DNA of 64,000 nt. It comes from Candidula unifasciata. Its lineage: Eukaryota > Mollusca > Gastropoda > Stylommatophora > Geomitridae. Position numbers and translations under genes: made by a program. This document shows positions 1-10,056 of this stretch, in pieces. A model generated the notes under the pieces. The model was given only the letters and a program-made list of their open reading frames with translations. It made no database searches and was not told the origin of the DNA. The stretch spans positions 198,970 to 262,969 of the forward strand of contig CAJHNH020000237.1 of NCBI GenBank assembly GCA_905116865.2. Direction: 5' to 3'. Each line of letters starts with the position of its first letter. Position 1 is the stretch's first letter.

Positions 1-99
1 ATTGCTGTGGCATGTTGGGTAACGAACTCAAGAGTTCTCTGTGGGAATGGGTTGGGGGGTTAAACTCACAGTGCATCCGAAAAGCTTAAATAAGACCAT

Positions 100-212
100 G
101 TCTGGTTTATATAGGTAGGCAAAGAATGAATTGGTTTGGCTATCTAGTGAGAGTGCAGCCAGAAAAGACTGGATATGAGACTTTTAACAGTAATCTAAAG
201 TCGCCCCCATAT
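100..212 (+). pseudogene. LINE ORF2 remnant, part 1 (post-RT region)
   Basis: The plus strand reads RQRMNWFGYLVRVQPEK at about 115-165. This matches the W-F-G-H-L-x-R-M signature found after the reverse transcriptase domain of many invertebrate non-LTR retrotransposons. The frame is broken and nothing of the RT core is present, so this is a 5'-truncated, inactive fragment. The element continues at 396-560 on the far side of a REP-A insertion. A similar sequence occurs at 10057-10215. The C-terminal signature is clear; the exact LINE clade cannot be told. Confidence 0.6.
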
Positions 213-395
213 GGGACCCAATTTTTTTAAGCCCCACCCTGCCTTTTGCCGGGGGCCGCAATATAGCCTGACGTTTGAACGTGGTTTCTGGGACCTCTCC
301 ACGGGTGATCCTTATCCGCATGGTGGCACTTAGTGTCACTTGGTGTTTAATGCTTTGTGTGGTGTCCTGGTGGGGTAAAATTTACTTACTTTTTA
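213..395 (+). mobile_element. REP-A SINE-like element, copy 1 (inserted in LINE)
   Basis: This copy carries the REP-A core: AAGCCCCACCCTG, GGGGGCCGCAATATAGCC, TTTCTGGGACCTCTCCACGG, GGTGGCACTTAGTGTC and GTGATGTCC-type blocks ending in GGTGGGGTAAAA. It finishes with a short (TTAC)-type tail at about 381-394. It interrupts LINE coding sequence that resumes at 396, so it is a true insertion. No pol III B box is evident, so the origin of the family is unknown. Confidence 0.75.
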
Positions 396-560
396 CAGTA
401 GAACATCTGCGAGCAAGGCGAGAGGAAGATCGAGAAAGAGAAGGATGAATGGTGTAGCTTAAACCTCAAAGAGATGAACAAATCTATCACTCCAGCCACC
501 CGAGAAGCGCAAGACAAAAACAGAAAACCACGACACTGGGCTACAACCTTGAATCAGTGA
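396..560 (+). pseudogene. LINE ORF2 remnant, part 2 (C-terminus and stop)
   Basis: The sequence reads ARGRSRKRRMNGVA and then, after a frame break, NLKEMNKSI...ATREAQDKNRKPRHWATTLNQ with a TGA stop at 558-560. This is the usual C-terminal tail of this LINE type: a basic GRPRKRW block, then DLKEMN, then a conserved Trp near the end. The last 43 bases of this terminus are the unit of the tandem array that follows. The fragment is broken and lacks the RT core. Confidence 0.65.
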
Positions 561-1343
561 GACCAAAAAACCACGACACTGGGCTACAACCTTGAATCAG
601 TGAGACGACAAAACCACGACATTGGGCTACAACCTTGAATCAGTGAGAGGACAAAACCACGACACTGTGCTACAACCTTGAATCAGTGAGACCACAAAAC
701 CACGACATTGGGCTACAACCTTGAATCAGTGAGAGGACAAAACCACGACACTGGGCTACAACCTTGAATCAGTGAGACCACAAAACCACGACACTGGGCT
801 ACAACCTTGAATCAGTGAGACCAAAAAACCACGACACTGGGCTACAACCTTGAATCAGTGAGACGACAAAACCACGACATTGGGCTACAACCTTGAATCA
901 GTGAGAGGACAAAACCACGACACTGTGCTACAACCTTGAATCAGTGAGACCACAAAACCACGACATTGGGCTACAACCTTGAATCAGTGAGACGACAAAA
1001 CCACGACACTGGGCTACAACCTTGAATCAGTGAGACCACAAAACCACGACATTGGGCTACAACCTTGAATCAGTGAGGCGACAAAATCACGACACTGGGC
1101 TACAACTTTGAATCAGTGAGACCGCAAAACCACGACATTGGGCTACAACCTTGAATCAGTGAGACCACAAAACCACGACATTGGGCTACAACCTTGAATC
1201 AGTGAGAGGACAAAACCACGACATTGGGCTACAACCTTGAATCAGTGAGACCACAAAACCACGACACTGGGCTACAACCTTGAATCAGTGAAACCACAAA
1301 ACCACGAAATTGGGCTACAACATGGTATCAGTAAGACGACAAA
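524..1343 (+). repeat. 43-bp minisatellite derived from LINE 3' end
   Basis: About 19 tandem copies of a 43-bp unit starting ACCACGACACTGGGCTACAA and containing CCTTGAATCAGTGAGACC. Units differ at few positions (cactg/cattg, gacca/gacga/gagga). The first unit is the final coding segment and stop codon of the LINE at 396-560. The last unit runs into (GAA)5 at 1344-1359, which resembles an ordinary LINE tail. The array therefore looks like tandem expansion of the retroelement terminus. Confidence 0.9.
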
Positions 1344-1359
1344 AGAAGAAGAAGAAGAA
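1344..1359 (+). repeat. (GAA)n LINE tail
   Basis: Five GAA units directly follow the last 43-bp unit. This is the kind of short tandem tail seen at the 3' ends of other LINE fragments in this window, for example at 9513-9533. Confidence 0.7.
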
Positions 1360-1370
1360 TTAACAACCCC

Positions 1371-1643
1371 TTTCCTGTATGGGTTCCAGGGCCCTATTTT
1401 GGGTAAACAAAAAGTAGATCAACTGTCACTCTAACAAGCATGTCCTAAACGGCTACTAATAAGGCATATGTTTTTCGAAGTCGAAGTGCATCTGCCAGAA
1501 GGGAGAGGAACCAGCAGTCTGGGAGAAAAATAAATCAACAAGACATGAACAACCGATTTGAAGACAAAAGTAAAACTGTGGAATATGATGAAACGTGAGA
1601 AGTTTAGAAACAACCAGAACTTTCAGCTAGAGTTTCAGCCAGT
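1371..1643 (+). mobile_element. SINE-B copy 1
   Basis: The copy runs from CCTGTATGGGTTCCAGGGCCC, through GTCGAAGTGCATCTGCCAGA, AGGAACCAGCAGTCTG and ACAACCAGAACTTTC, to its tail. Similar sequence occurs at 28430, 29518, 53085 and, reversed, 51072. The copies share both ends and a length of roughly 270-320 bp, which defines a SINE-like family. Here the (GAA)-type tail continues without a break into the long (AAG)n tract that follows. Confidence 0.8.
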
Positions 1644-1808
1644 GAAGAAGAAGAAGAAGAAGAAGAAGAAGAAGAAGAAGAAGAAGAAGAAGAAGAAGAA
1701 GAAGAAGAAGAAGAAGAAGAAGAAGAAGAAGAAGAAGAAGAAGAAGAAGAAGAAGAAGAAGAAGAAGAAGAAGAAGAAGAACAAGAACAAGAAGAAGAAG
1801 AAGAAGAA
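1643..1808 (+). repeat. (AAG)n microsatellite on SINE-B tail
   Basis: About 55 AAG units with small AAC interruptions near 1782-1790. The tract starts at the position where other SINE-B copies have a short (GAA) tail (53357-53372, and 51090-51099 on the reverse strand). The poly-Lys, poly-Ser and poly-Leu frames across it are artefacts. Confidence 0.95.
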
Positions 1809-1866
1809 AATGACCTTTCTTCACACAATAAATAAAATAATAACTTCCCTCACACTTTCAGGTTTG

Positions 1867-2570
1867 ACAAATGCGCCTGCTTGACCCAACAAAAGCGCTT
1901 TCTTGACCCAACAAATGCGCCTGCTTGACCCAACAAATGCGCTTTCTTGACCCAACAAATGTGCTTTCCTGACCCAACAAATGCGCTTTCTTAACCCAAC
2001 AAATGTGCTTTCCTGACCCAACAAATGCGCCTGCTTGACCCAACAAATGCGCTTTCTTGACCCAACAAATGCGCCTGTTTGACCCAACAAATGCGCTTTC
2101 TTGACCCAACAAATGCGCCTGCTTGACCCAACAAATTCGCCTGCTTTACCCAACAAATGCGCCTGCTTGACCCAACAAATGCGCCTGCTTGACCCAACAA
2201 ATGCGCCTGCTTGATCCAATAAATGCGCTTTCTTGACCCAACAAATGCGCTTTCCTGACCCAACAAATGCGCCTGCTTGACCCAACAAATGCGCTTTCTT
2301 GACCCAACAAATGCGCTTTCTTGACCCAACAAATGCGCTTTCTTGACCCAACAAATGCGCCTGCTTGACCCAACAAATGCGCTTTCTTGACCCAACAAAT
2401 GCGCTTTCCTGACCCAACAAATGCGCCTGCTTGACCCAACAAATGCGCTTTCTTGACCCAACAAATGCGCCTGCTTGACCCAACAAATGCGCTTTCTTGA
2501 CCCAACAAATGCGCTTTCTTGACCCAACAAATGCGATTTCTTGACCCAACAAATGCGTCTGCTTGACCGA
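1867..2570 (+). repeat. 22-bp minisatellite
   Basis: About 32 copies of a 22-bp unit beginning TGACCCAACAAATGCGC, with two main variants ending CTGCT or TTTCT. Because 22 is not a multiple of three and the minus-strand unit lacks stops, all three minus frames stay open. This produces long repeated pseudo-proteins of period 22 residues. There is no start context, codon bias or flanking exon signal to suggest a gene. Confidence 0.95.
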
Positions 2571-3369
2571 AGGAGGTGCGAGTTCAGGTAATGTTACTGG
2601 TAGGATCATTGCTTCCCTTAGCAGAGCGATTCTGTGACCCACCCTGCGATGTAATGTCGATTCTTTGTATCATTATGTACTACATGAGTCAATCGCAGAT
2701 ACCATCATTCAACACCACTCAATGGGGATACTGAGGTATCATATGGCTAGGAAAACAATGTGCTCACTTGTCTGTGTACAGTATTCTTCGAATTCTGATT
2801 TTCCTTCAGAGTTCTACTACATGACAGTTTGACACATGGGGTTTGAAAAATCTCACTCTTGATGGCAAATCAAGTGTTAATCTAGGATATCCCCTTTAAT
2901 ATCTTAAGAAGTTGCAACATCATCGATGGCTACAGCAGCTCCATGTAGCCTCAGGTACTGTTCCATATGTAGTTTCTCCCTTATTGGATTGCAGTCGCCA
3001 TATTCATCATCTTAAGGATGAGAATTATTAGGTGCAGAGGTCCCGGGTAGTTAGCCTCCCTTGGATGTTTTCTCCTAAATATTCCGGTGTATTGGGAAAC
3101 GGGTAGATTGACAGACTGGGCGATTCTACACTGATTGGTGGTGAACTGATGTATGACAAGCTAGATATAGTAAGAATCCTTTAGGAAGGGTGAACAGTGC
3201 CTAGGCACCAGATAGATCATTTCAGTCTGAAGAGAATGGCGCTATAGGCGTTAAGAGGGGATCTGGCAGACGCTCAACAGACGGTGGAAATGCATGCCGG
3301 ATGTACAGTCAGACAGTAATCTGACATTCTGGCAGTCTGGTAGACTTAGTTTCAGCTTCATAGCAAACG
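2571..3369. other. Unclassified unique-looking sequence
   Basis: I see no long open frame, retroelement signature or tandem repeat here. Confidence 0.5.
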
Positions 3370-3560
3370 GGTCACTCAATAGTTGCTCCGCTCCTGTGCC
3401 AACGAAAAACACACAGCATGTTTATCACAGTCCCTTGTGGAAAGATTGACAAACTGCTGTCTCAGCATATCTAGCATACATACGCATTAAAAGCATACGA
3501 TAGCCATCAGAAGTGCTAACACAAACAATCCGACATTAGAAATGCAGTTCATCATTGATG
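3370..3560 (-). repeat. Dispersed repeat DR-D, diverged copy
   Basis: Blocks such as TTGCTCCGCTCCTGTGCCA and GAAATGCAGTTCATCATTGA match the repeats at 40130-40530 (same orientation) and 63585-63990 (opposite orientation). Similarity is patchy. No protein or pol III promoter is recognised. Confidence 0.5.
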
Positions 3561-3599
3561 GTAGCAGAAATCACCAACAGATCAGCAGTTGCACACGTC

Positions 3600-4122
3600 T
3601 CTTCTTCTTCTTCTTCGATCTTTCTGTCAGAAAACTTATATCAGGAGGCCGGTAGCCTTTATGAAAGCTATCGTGCAATCCATATCCTCTTGTGTACCAT
3701 ACAGTTTTGTCTTCATTCTGGTTGGAACAGGCCAGATTGCGTCTCTGTTGTCAGCATACAGTTGACAGTGTTGGAGCATATGCTCAGAATTTTCGGGTGC
3801 CACGCTGCAGGGACACGTCTCCGTATTTCCTACACCGAAAATTTTGAACATATGTTGACGAAATCTGTTGTGCCCTGTCCTTAGTCTGAATATAATAGAC
3901 TGTCCCTCTCTAGAGAGGCGATAAAGTGAGTCTTGGGGAGAAAATCTGGTGTGGGTATCCAGCCACCTTTCTTGGATACTAGATTGTATTAGTGTTTTCA
4001 TCTCTTGGTGGGTTAAGTCGCTATTTGGTTGTACCATGTCACTGCCGCTTCTGGCCAATCTGTCCGCTATTTCATTGCTTTCCAAGCCACAGTGACCTGG
4101 AATCCACTGCAGTACAGATTGG
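3600..4122 (-). pseudogene. LINE RNase H C-terminus, 5'-truncated copy
   Basis: The minus strand reads VLQWIPGHCGLESNEIADRL followed by about 125 residues to ATGLLI and a stop near 3633. The tail is (GAA)n, seen as TTC at 3601-3617. The WIPGHCG...NEIAD block is the last RNase H motif and carries the final catalytic Asp. Only this end of the domain is present; similarity to the plus-strand copy at 8999-9533 stops near 4122. The two copies differ by about six residues in 150, so both insertions are young. The fragment is not functional alone. Confidence 0.85.
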
Positions 4123-4424
4123 TTGCACACGTGATCAATTTTAATCACATAAGGGCACCTCCAATATTGCGACAACAGGCAACGTGCCACTTTCTGAATC
4201 TACAATTCACGCCACCGCGTTGGTCACAGTCTAAAAACATTCCAAATGAAATCCGCAGCTCACAGTGTCACGCCATGCATTCAACTCAGAAGCTGGGCGA
4301 CGAAACTACATCCTTTCAGTCTACAAATGGAACAAAAATGCAACGGTCACCTTCTGGCAGAAGCACACAAAAAATTGTCCTGGCTCCAAACAGTGGCCAT
4401 GCCTAGCCTCCATTTAGACCGGAA
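4123..4424. other. Unclassified sequence
   Basis: Open frames run through here on both strands, but none resembles a known protein. The minus-strand frame that continues from the RNase H fragment past 4122 reads into unrelated DNA. Confidence 0.45.
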
Positions 4425-4500
4425 TACAATCAGACAGTCACTGGTACCATCGGAATTGGAACTCTTCGCCTGCTGCTGAAGATGAGGGTGGAGAGGTTTT
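4425..4500 (+). repeat. Dispersed repeat DR-E, short copy
   Basis: The plus strand reads VTGTIGIGTLRLLLKMRVER. The minus strand at 16690-16740 reads VTGTISIGTLRWLLKMRTER, and a more diverged match lies at 52060-52100 (minus). Conservation at the peptide level suggests the 3' end of an unidentified retroelement ORF. Confidence 0.5.
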
Positions 4501-5312
4501 GTTTAAGTCGCGAATGTGTTATGACGATTCTCAATTCAACATTCAACGTTCAGGATGAGAATTAAACAGGTACAAATGCCAGAAACAGTCTTCAACCACA
4601 TTCAACAATTATATTGAGGCCTCTGACGTTTACACACTTACCTAAAGTTGGAAGAGGACAATACGCTGTGTTGCTGGATGCTCAATAAGCGTTACACCTC
4701 TGCAACATAGGACAGGCCCTGTGACACGACCAGACATAAGTGGCAAGGGAGGTCAGTCTCTTTCAGGGCCCGATTTCGTTATTGGACCCATATTTGTACT
4801 AAAGTACCAATGTGGCAGTTCAGGATCTGTACTCATAACATTTGTTTCGATAATTCTTAGTATAAACTATACTTTTTTTTTTTTTTAAGGGTGACCATAA
4901 GTCCCGTTTTTGCGGAGACGGTAGCCCAGATTATTGAGGATCACTGTCCACCATTGATTGGAAAAAACTGAATTTTGTTTTGTTAAGTATCGACAGGATG
5001 GTCTGCGCAACGTTTCTGTTCCGGCGATATGGTCAACCAACTATTTTCTATCCATGAGAAGAAAATCAACTCTTCAAACAGGAAATTATGAAACGGCCGA
5101 TAAAGTGCCTAGATGTGACATCAAATGTTGTAGAGGTCGGCGAAAACACACGAGAATAGGACCCAGGTGCGAATGTCATCGATGTGCAAGGGAGACAATA
5201 AACTCTTCAATAAATGCAATGTTTGAGAACACAACGGTTTTCTTTGAGTACATTCCCTTGGTTTGTTGGGTGCGGTGTGTTCGTTAACATTAAGCATTCA
5301 CCGTCCTTTTTA
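4501..5312. other. Unclassified sequence
   Basis: Apart from a short T-run at about 4871-4886, I see nothing assignable. The open frame at 4958-5287 has no recognised domain and is treated as chance. Confidence 0.45.
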
Positions 5313-5505
5313 GGATAAAATTTTTCGTTATTTAAAGCCCCATTCTGGCTCTTTCCAGGGGCCGCAATATAGCCAGGCCATAAATATGCCCTAAAAGCTG
5401 AACGCGGTTTCTAGGACCTCTCCACGGTGATCCTCATCCACACGCTGGCATTTTGTGTCGTCGGGTGTTTATCGCTCGTGTGATGTCCTGGTGGGGTAGA
5501 AAGTC
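5313..5505 (+). mobile_element. REP-A SINE-like element, copy 2
   Basis: A near full-length copy: TTTTTCGTTATTTAAAGCCC at the head, GGGGCCGCAATATAGCCAGG, GAACGCGGTTTCTAGGACC, and GTGTGATGTCCTGGTGGGGT at the end, followed by AGAAAGTCATC. It is in the same orientation as the partial variant at 5550-5670. Confidence 0.85.
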
Positions 5506-5549
5506 ATCGTGGGTCCTTAACTCCGTCTCAATATGTAACATATTTTTTT

Positions 5550-5670
5550 TTAATTTCAAAGAACCCTCCCCGGTTGTCGTCGCGGTCCTAAAATAACCTA
5601 ACGGGTGAATGAATTTCCTGGGTCTTGCGCTTCTGGGTTTTTCATTCGAATGGTGGCACTTTGTGTCATC
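5550..5670 (+). mobile_element. REP-A variant, partial copy 3
   Basis: The sequence ATAACCTAACGGGTGAATG...CATTCGAATGGTGGCACTTT matches the variant at 44580-44760 better than the main REP-A consensus, so it represents a subfamily. It ends directly at the TTC tail of the adjoining minus-strand LINE. Confidence 0.6.
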
Positions 5671-6045
5671 TTCTTCTTCTTCTTCTTCTCCTCCACCTTG
5701 TACCTCGTCGAAGTGGTGGGGGGGGGGGGGAGATGTAATGTTCGTTGATGAGCTCTGTCCGAGGTCTTCCACTCGCTCTATACCCGTTGTAACGTTTTAT
5801 TGCGGCTCGCTGTGGCGGATAGTACCAGGGCATTCTTGTTAGGTGTCCAAACCACTTCATTTGTTTTTCTTTGATGACCTGTAGGACTGGCTTTATTATT
5901 AGCATTCGTCTAATTTCATGACTTCGTATTATGTCTTTCCTTGAAACTCCTGCAGCTCTTCTTAGGCATTTCATCTCTTTTGTCACAATTTTACGTTCAC
6001 TGGAGGTTGTAATTTGTGTCACCTGCTGTTAATCGCTTGTTGTGC
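5669..6045 (-). pseudogene. LINE ORF2 C-terminal fragment, (GAA) tail
   Basis: The minus strand reads EMKCLRRAAGVSRKDIIRSH, then VIKEKQMKWFGHLTRMPWYY and RYNGYRASGRPR, the post-RT region of a non-LTR retrotransposon. The related copy at 20317-20610 continues after GRPR with about 30 residues that are missing here, so this copy has an internal deletion. The 3' tail is (GAA)n, seen as TTC at 5669-5690. A G-run (5717-5729 on the plus strand) lies inside the 3' region. No RT core is present. Confidence 0.8.
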
Positions 6046-6347
6046 GATCCTGGAGTGGTTGAACGCCACTTATGCACTCGCGTTTCCACAACACATGCAT
6101 AATTAAAAAAGAACTGTGGGGATTCTGTGTGTCGTGAAGACTGTTCCACCTATAAACTGAAAGGTACTTCATAAACAAGTTGCAGAAATGCCTGGACTGA
6201 ACTACAGTGAAAATCTAAGAAGAATTTACAACAACCGCAAATCGCAGAAGACAATCAGCATGTTTTAGACACACTGTGACACGAGAAACTCTGAAACATA
6301 CTTCAACAACTTTGTAGACTTCATATGTAGTCTAAAATGTGTATTCG
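6046..6347. other. Unclassified sequence
   Basis: No recognisable gene or repeat. Confidence 0.4.
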
Positions 6348-6790
6348 TGTTGTTCATCATCATCATCATCTAAAACTACTTCTGCCGTTAAGCGACGTGG
6401 GAAGGAATAATTTGCGATCCAGTGCACGTTGGCTGCCACTGGCTATTGTCATGCCATGAAGGCGTAGAGTGTCTTAATGTGGTTGATCCATGTTTTTATC
6501 CGCAGTCTACTTGCTTTTGTAGCTGATCTTCTGAGATGTAGGGCTTGTGATGGTATTTGATCTTGCTTGATTCTACAAGATGGCCAAACCACTTGATCTG
6601 TTGTTTCTCGATGAATCTAGTACAATTTGTCCTTCCCACAGTTTGCCCGAAAGTTTCATTATTCACTCGATCTCAGATGGTTAGGTTGGCTGCTTTTCTC
6701 AGGCACCTTTCATCTCGCAGGTGGTGATTTTGGGTATATGATAGTGTCCATGTTTGGCACTGGTAACTTAATGTTGGAATGATTCGTGTT
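6348..6790 (-). pseudogene. LINE ORF2 C-terminus, (GATGAT) tail; partner of a SINE
   Basis: The minus strand reads LSYQCQTW, then RCLRKAANLTI, then FIEKQQIKWFGHLVESSK, and after frame breaks the terminal stretch LRLHGMTIASGSQRALDRKL followed by FLPTSLNGRSSF. This is the end of a LINE ORF2. The tail is (GATGAT)n, seen as CATCAT at 6356-6370. The last 105 bases or so, including coding sequence, also form the 3' part of the SINE at 34336-34537. Several stops and frameshifts show it is dead. Confidence 0.8.
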
Positions 6791-7436
6791 TTTTAATAAA
6801 GACTTTAGTCGAAATTGTATCCCCCTTCTGTGTTTTTTTTTCCATTGAGAGTATTAGTTGCATGTTATGCCCCCCCCCTCCCTCTTTCTTTTAACCACTA
6901 CCCCCACACCCCACCCGGCCCCCACCCCTTCCCTCTTTTTCTGTAAATAAAATTCCTTCACACAATACAACTATTTTATTTCACTCACCCAAGAATTCAT
7001 ATTTTACCAACTGGCTCTCAACGAGCTAAAACACCACAGGACCACTGCAACCACGTTGTAGCCCCTACCACTCAGAAAGTCAGGAAAACCACATTTGCAA
7101 CACCCTCTTCTCTTGACTCATTGATTTACCCCAGGACACGCCCTGTGAATGATTGAGGGCGTGGTCGCAACTCACAGTTTTAGTACCGCCCACCGGTCAA
7201 TTTCCGGCAGCGGGAAAAAGTGAGAGACCATATTGGTTGTTACTTGTTGCTGGCGACGTTAAGGGGAATGTGCCGGACACGATCTTCTGTCAGAATTCAA
7301 GAAACTCTTGACTTCTAGATCACGGCTTCTCAGTACGATGGCAACGAATAGGGGTCAGATGTTGGACTGCTGTTTAAAGTAAGCGTGACCAGGACTTTCA
7401 ACTGAGCGTTTCGATTGGAATCTTCATCTGTAACCA
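6791..7436. other. Unclassified, with C/T-rich stretch
   Basis: Pyrimidine-rich sequence with C-runs at about 6832-6945. The rest has no assignable feature. Confidence 0.45.
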
Positions 7437-7490
7437 ATAATAATAATAATATTAATTATAATATAAAAAATAATATTAGTAGTAACTATT
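7437..7490 (+). repeat. Degenerate (AAT)n
   Basis: AATAATAATAATAAT followed by imperfect A/T triplets. Confidence 0.7.
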
Positions 7491-7838
7491 GTTGGCCGAA
7501 TCGATACTACCGGTGTCAAACACAGAATCTTACTAAAACTAATGACCGCAAAATCGAAACAAAGATGAGATGGCATTGAAAAGATGTCCAAGTAACAAAG
7601 GTTAAAAATAAAGCAAATTAGGACTGAAACAGATCATATAATTTAATGAAGATATCGTGAAAAGATAGCAAGCAAACAAAAAAGTAGGAAAATTCAGTGT
7701 CGCATTATCGCAAACACACACAGTAAGTGAATGTTGCAGTATAGATCCTTTATCAGCACATCTCTAGTGCGAACAAGAATACGCAATATCGTTTAACTGG
7801 AGCATTTACGATAGAAATCACATTGCTGTCCGGCAGTA
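7491..7838. other. Unclassified sequence
   Basis: A/T-rich DNA with no open frame of note; it may be diverged retroelement sequence upstream of the fragment that follows. Confidence 0.35.
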
Positions 7839-8121
7839 CACTTGTCAGTTGATTACAGAGAAGCAGATAAGTTGGTTTCGCAATCTGAGAAGCATACCCT
7901 GGTACCAGCTGCGGAACGAACACAGATCAAGGGGAAGACTGCGCAACAACTGGAAAGCGGGTTTCAAGAACAACCTCAAAGAAATGAATATGAACTTCTT
8001 CAACGCATTACAAATAAGGCACATAAGGTTCCTAACCCACCACCATAACACCCCCCCCCCCCACTTCCCCCGTCACAGTGATGTGGTAACTAAAGAATGA
8101 AGAAGATGATGATGATGATAA
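7839..8121 (+). pseudogene. LINE ORF2 C-terminal fragment, (GATGAT) tail
   Basis: The plus strand reads QLITEKQISWFRNLRSIPWY and then GRLRNNWKAGFKNNLKEMNM, the post-RT signature followed by the basic tail. It is similar in order and sequence to the minus-strand fragments at 5669-6045 and 20310-20640. A C-run at about 8050-8060 and a GATGAT tail at 8104-8119 mark the 3' end. The next LINE begins immediately at about 8123, as if inserted into this tail. Confidence 0.7.
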
Positions 8122-8122
8122 A

Positions 8123-9533
8123 ACCTATAATATCATTGGAACAGACTGGGGGGCAAACCTCAATGTCCTTAAGAGGACCTATACAGGCTATGTGAGGCCA
8201 ACACTAGAATATGGAATAGCTGCTTGGGGCACAGCTGCTAAATCAAATTTTCAGAAAGTCTCAAAGATCCAAAACCATGCTCTCCGTATTATGACAGGGG
8301 CAATGCGCTCCACGCCAATATCATATATGGAAACAATTACTGGTCTCCATAATCTGGAAGATAGGAGAGACACAAAGATCCTCACCCAGCTCTCCAAATA
8401 CCACCATTTTCAAGAACAACCCATGTACAGCCGACTACAGAAACCCCAGAAGGCTAGACTAAAGAGAACTTGCTTTATTAAGAACGCAAATGCCAAGCTC
8501 GCTGTCCTTAAACTCCCTCCCATAATACCAAATGTTCCACTTAAACCTTACAACGACTGCCCCGCTTGGCTTAGGGATAGCCTACCAACAGTCAGAACCA
8601 CTGTAACAGGGGTCTCCTCCAAATCATCAATGAGCAGCACTGATATGAAATCAACTACAGAAGGAGAGATCAATAGACTTTACCCACACCAGAGTTGGAT
8701 TCGAGTGTATACAGATGGTTCAGCCAAGAGAGCAGTAAGAGACGGAGGAGGAGGAATATACATAGAATGCCCAAATGGTTTAAAAATCAACCAGGCTGTA
8801 CCAACAGGTTCATATTCCTCCAATTACAGAGCAGAGGCAGAAGCACTTCTGGCGGCATGTTCTTTCCTGAATGGACAACAGCACCGCAAATATAGCAGAG
8901 TTGTCTTTCTGACTGATGCTATGTCAGTTCTACAATGAATTGTTAACACAAAAGACACTCAGTTTGTAGACTTGACGCAACAGCTGATTTACTTAGGCTC
9001 TTCAGTAGAACAATCTGTACTGTAGTGGATTCCAGGTCACTGTGGCTTGGAAGGCAATGAAATAGCGGACAGATTGGCCAGAAGCGGCAGTGACATGGTA
9101 CAACCAAATAGCGACTTAACCCACCAAGAGATGAAAACACTAATACAATCTAGTATCCAAGAAAGGTGGCTGGATACCCACACCAGATTTTCTCCCCAAG
9201 ACTCACTTCATCGCCTCTCTAGAGAGGGACAGTCTATTATATTCAGACTAAGGACAGGGCACAACAGATTTCGTCAACATATGTTCAAATTTTTCGGTGT
9301 AGGAAATACGGAGACGTGTCCCTGCAGCGTGGCACCCGAAAATGCTGAGCATGTGCTCCAACACTGTCAACTGTATGCTGACAACAGAGACGCAATCTGG
9401 CCTGTTCCAACCACAATGAAGACAAAACTGTATGGTACACAAGAGGATATGGATTGCACGATAGCTTTCATAAAGGCTACCGGCCTCCTGATATAAGTTT
9501 TCTGACAGAAGGATCGAAGAAGAAGAAGAAGAT
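8123..9533 (+). pseudogene. LINE RT C-terminus plus RNase H, two in-frame stops
   Basis: A single frame reads TDWGANLNVLKRTYTGYVRP followed by TLEYGIAAWG (end of the RT/thumb region), then an RNase H domain: VYTDGSAK near 8708, YRAEAEALLAA near 8825, FLTDAMSVLQ near 8908, and WIPGHCGLEGNEIAD near 9026. These carry the four expected acidic residues (D, E, D, D). The frame is broken by TGA at 8936-8938 and TAG at 9023-9025; the inverted copy at 3600-4122 has CAG (Gln) at the latter site. The ORF ends ATGLLI and a stop at 9496, then a (GAA) tail at 9513-9533. The 5' end is truncated, so endonuclease and RT core are missing. Confidence 0.9.
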
Positions 9534-9800
9534 GATAAATGTAGCTAGAACATTCACCCTACTTCAAAAGAAAAATAGGTTTTGAAGAGAATATCACTGA
9601 ATGGTCTTTAATCATGAAAAGTATAAGCATGGAAACTATGTAGATTAGGCAATCAAACATACAGAGAACAGTCCGAAATCTCGTGTGGATGTCATGTCCG
9701 GTGGTGCCCTATTGTAATCCGTAGGGAGTCTGGTGTGTTCACAAAGAATGGCAGAAGTGACCCACAAAAATGTGTCTTTTCAGCTCTCTCTCGCTTTCTT

Positions 9801-9804
<4 letters not shown>
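9534..9804. other. Unclassified sequence
   Basis: Short unique-looking spacer; no assignable gene. Confidence 0.4.

Positions 9805-9871
<67 letters not shown>
9805..9871 (+). repeat. (TA)n microsatellite
   Basis: About 33 TA units. The repeated Tyr-Ile frames across it are artefacts. A T/C-rich stretch with many TCTCT motifs follows to about 10020. Confidence 0.95.
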
Positions 9872-9880
<9 letters not shown>

Positions 9881-10056
9881 TACATATATCCTGCCTCGCT
9901 CTGTTTCGGTCTCTCTGCATCGATTTATCCTCTCTCTGTATCTCTTTCATTGTGCATCTCGTCTCTTTCTTTCTCCATTAATTTCTCCTCTAAACCTCTT
10001 TCTCACATTTCTGTCTAACATGTTTCTCGCTTTAACCCAACCACTACCACACGTGC

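Noticed and set aside
480..1345. CRISPR-like array of direct repeats (also considered for 1867-2570, 14390-15316, 16991-17848 and 55138-58725)
   Set aside because: Units are contiguous with no unique spacers, no cas genes are near, and the surrounding DNA is eukaryotic.
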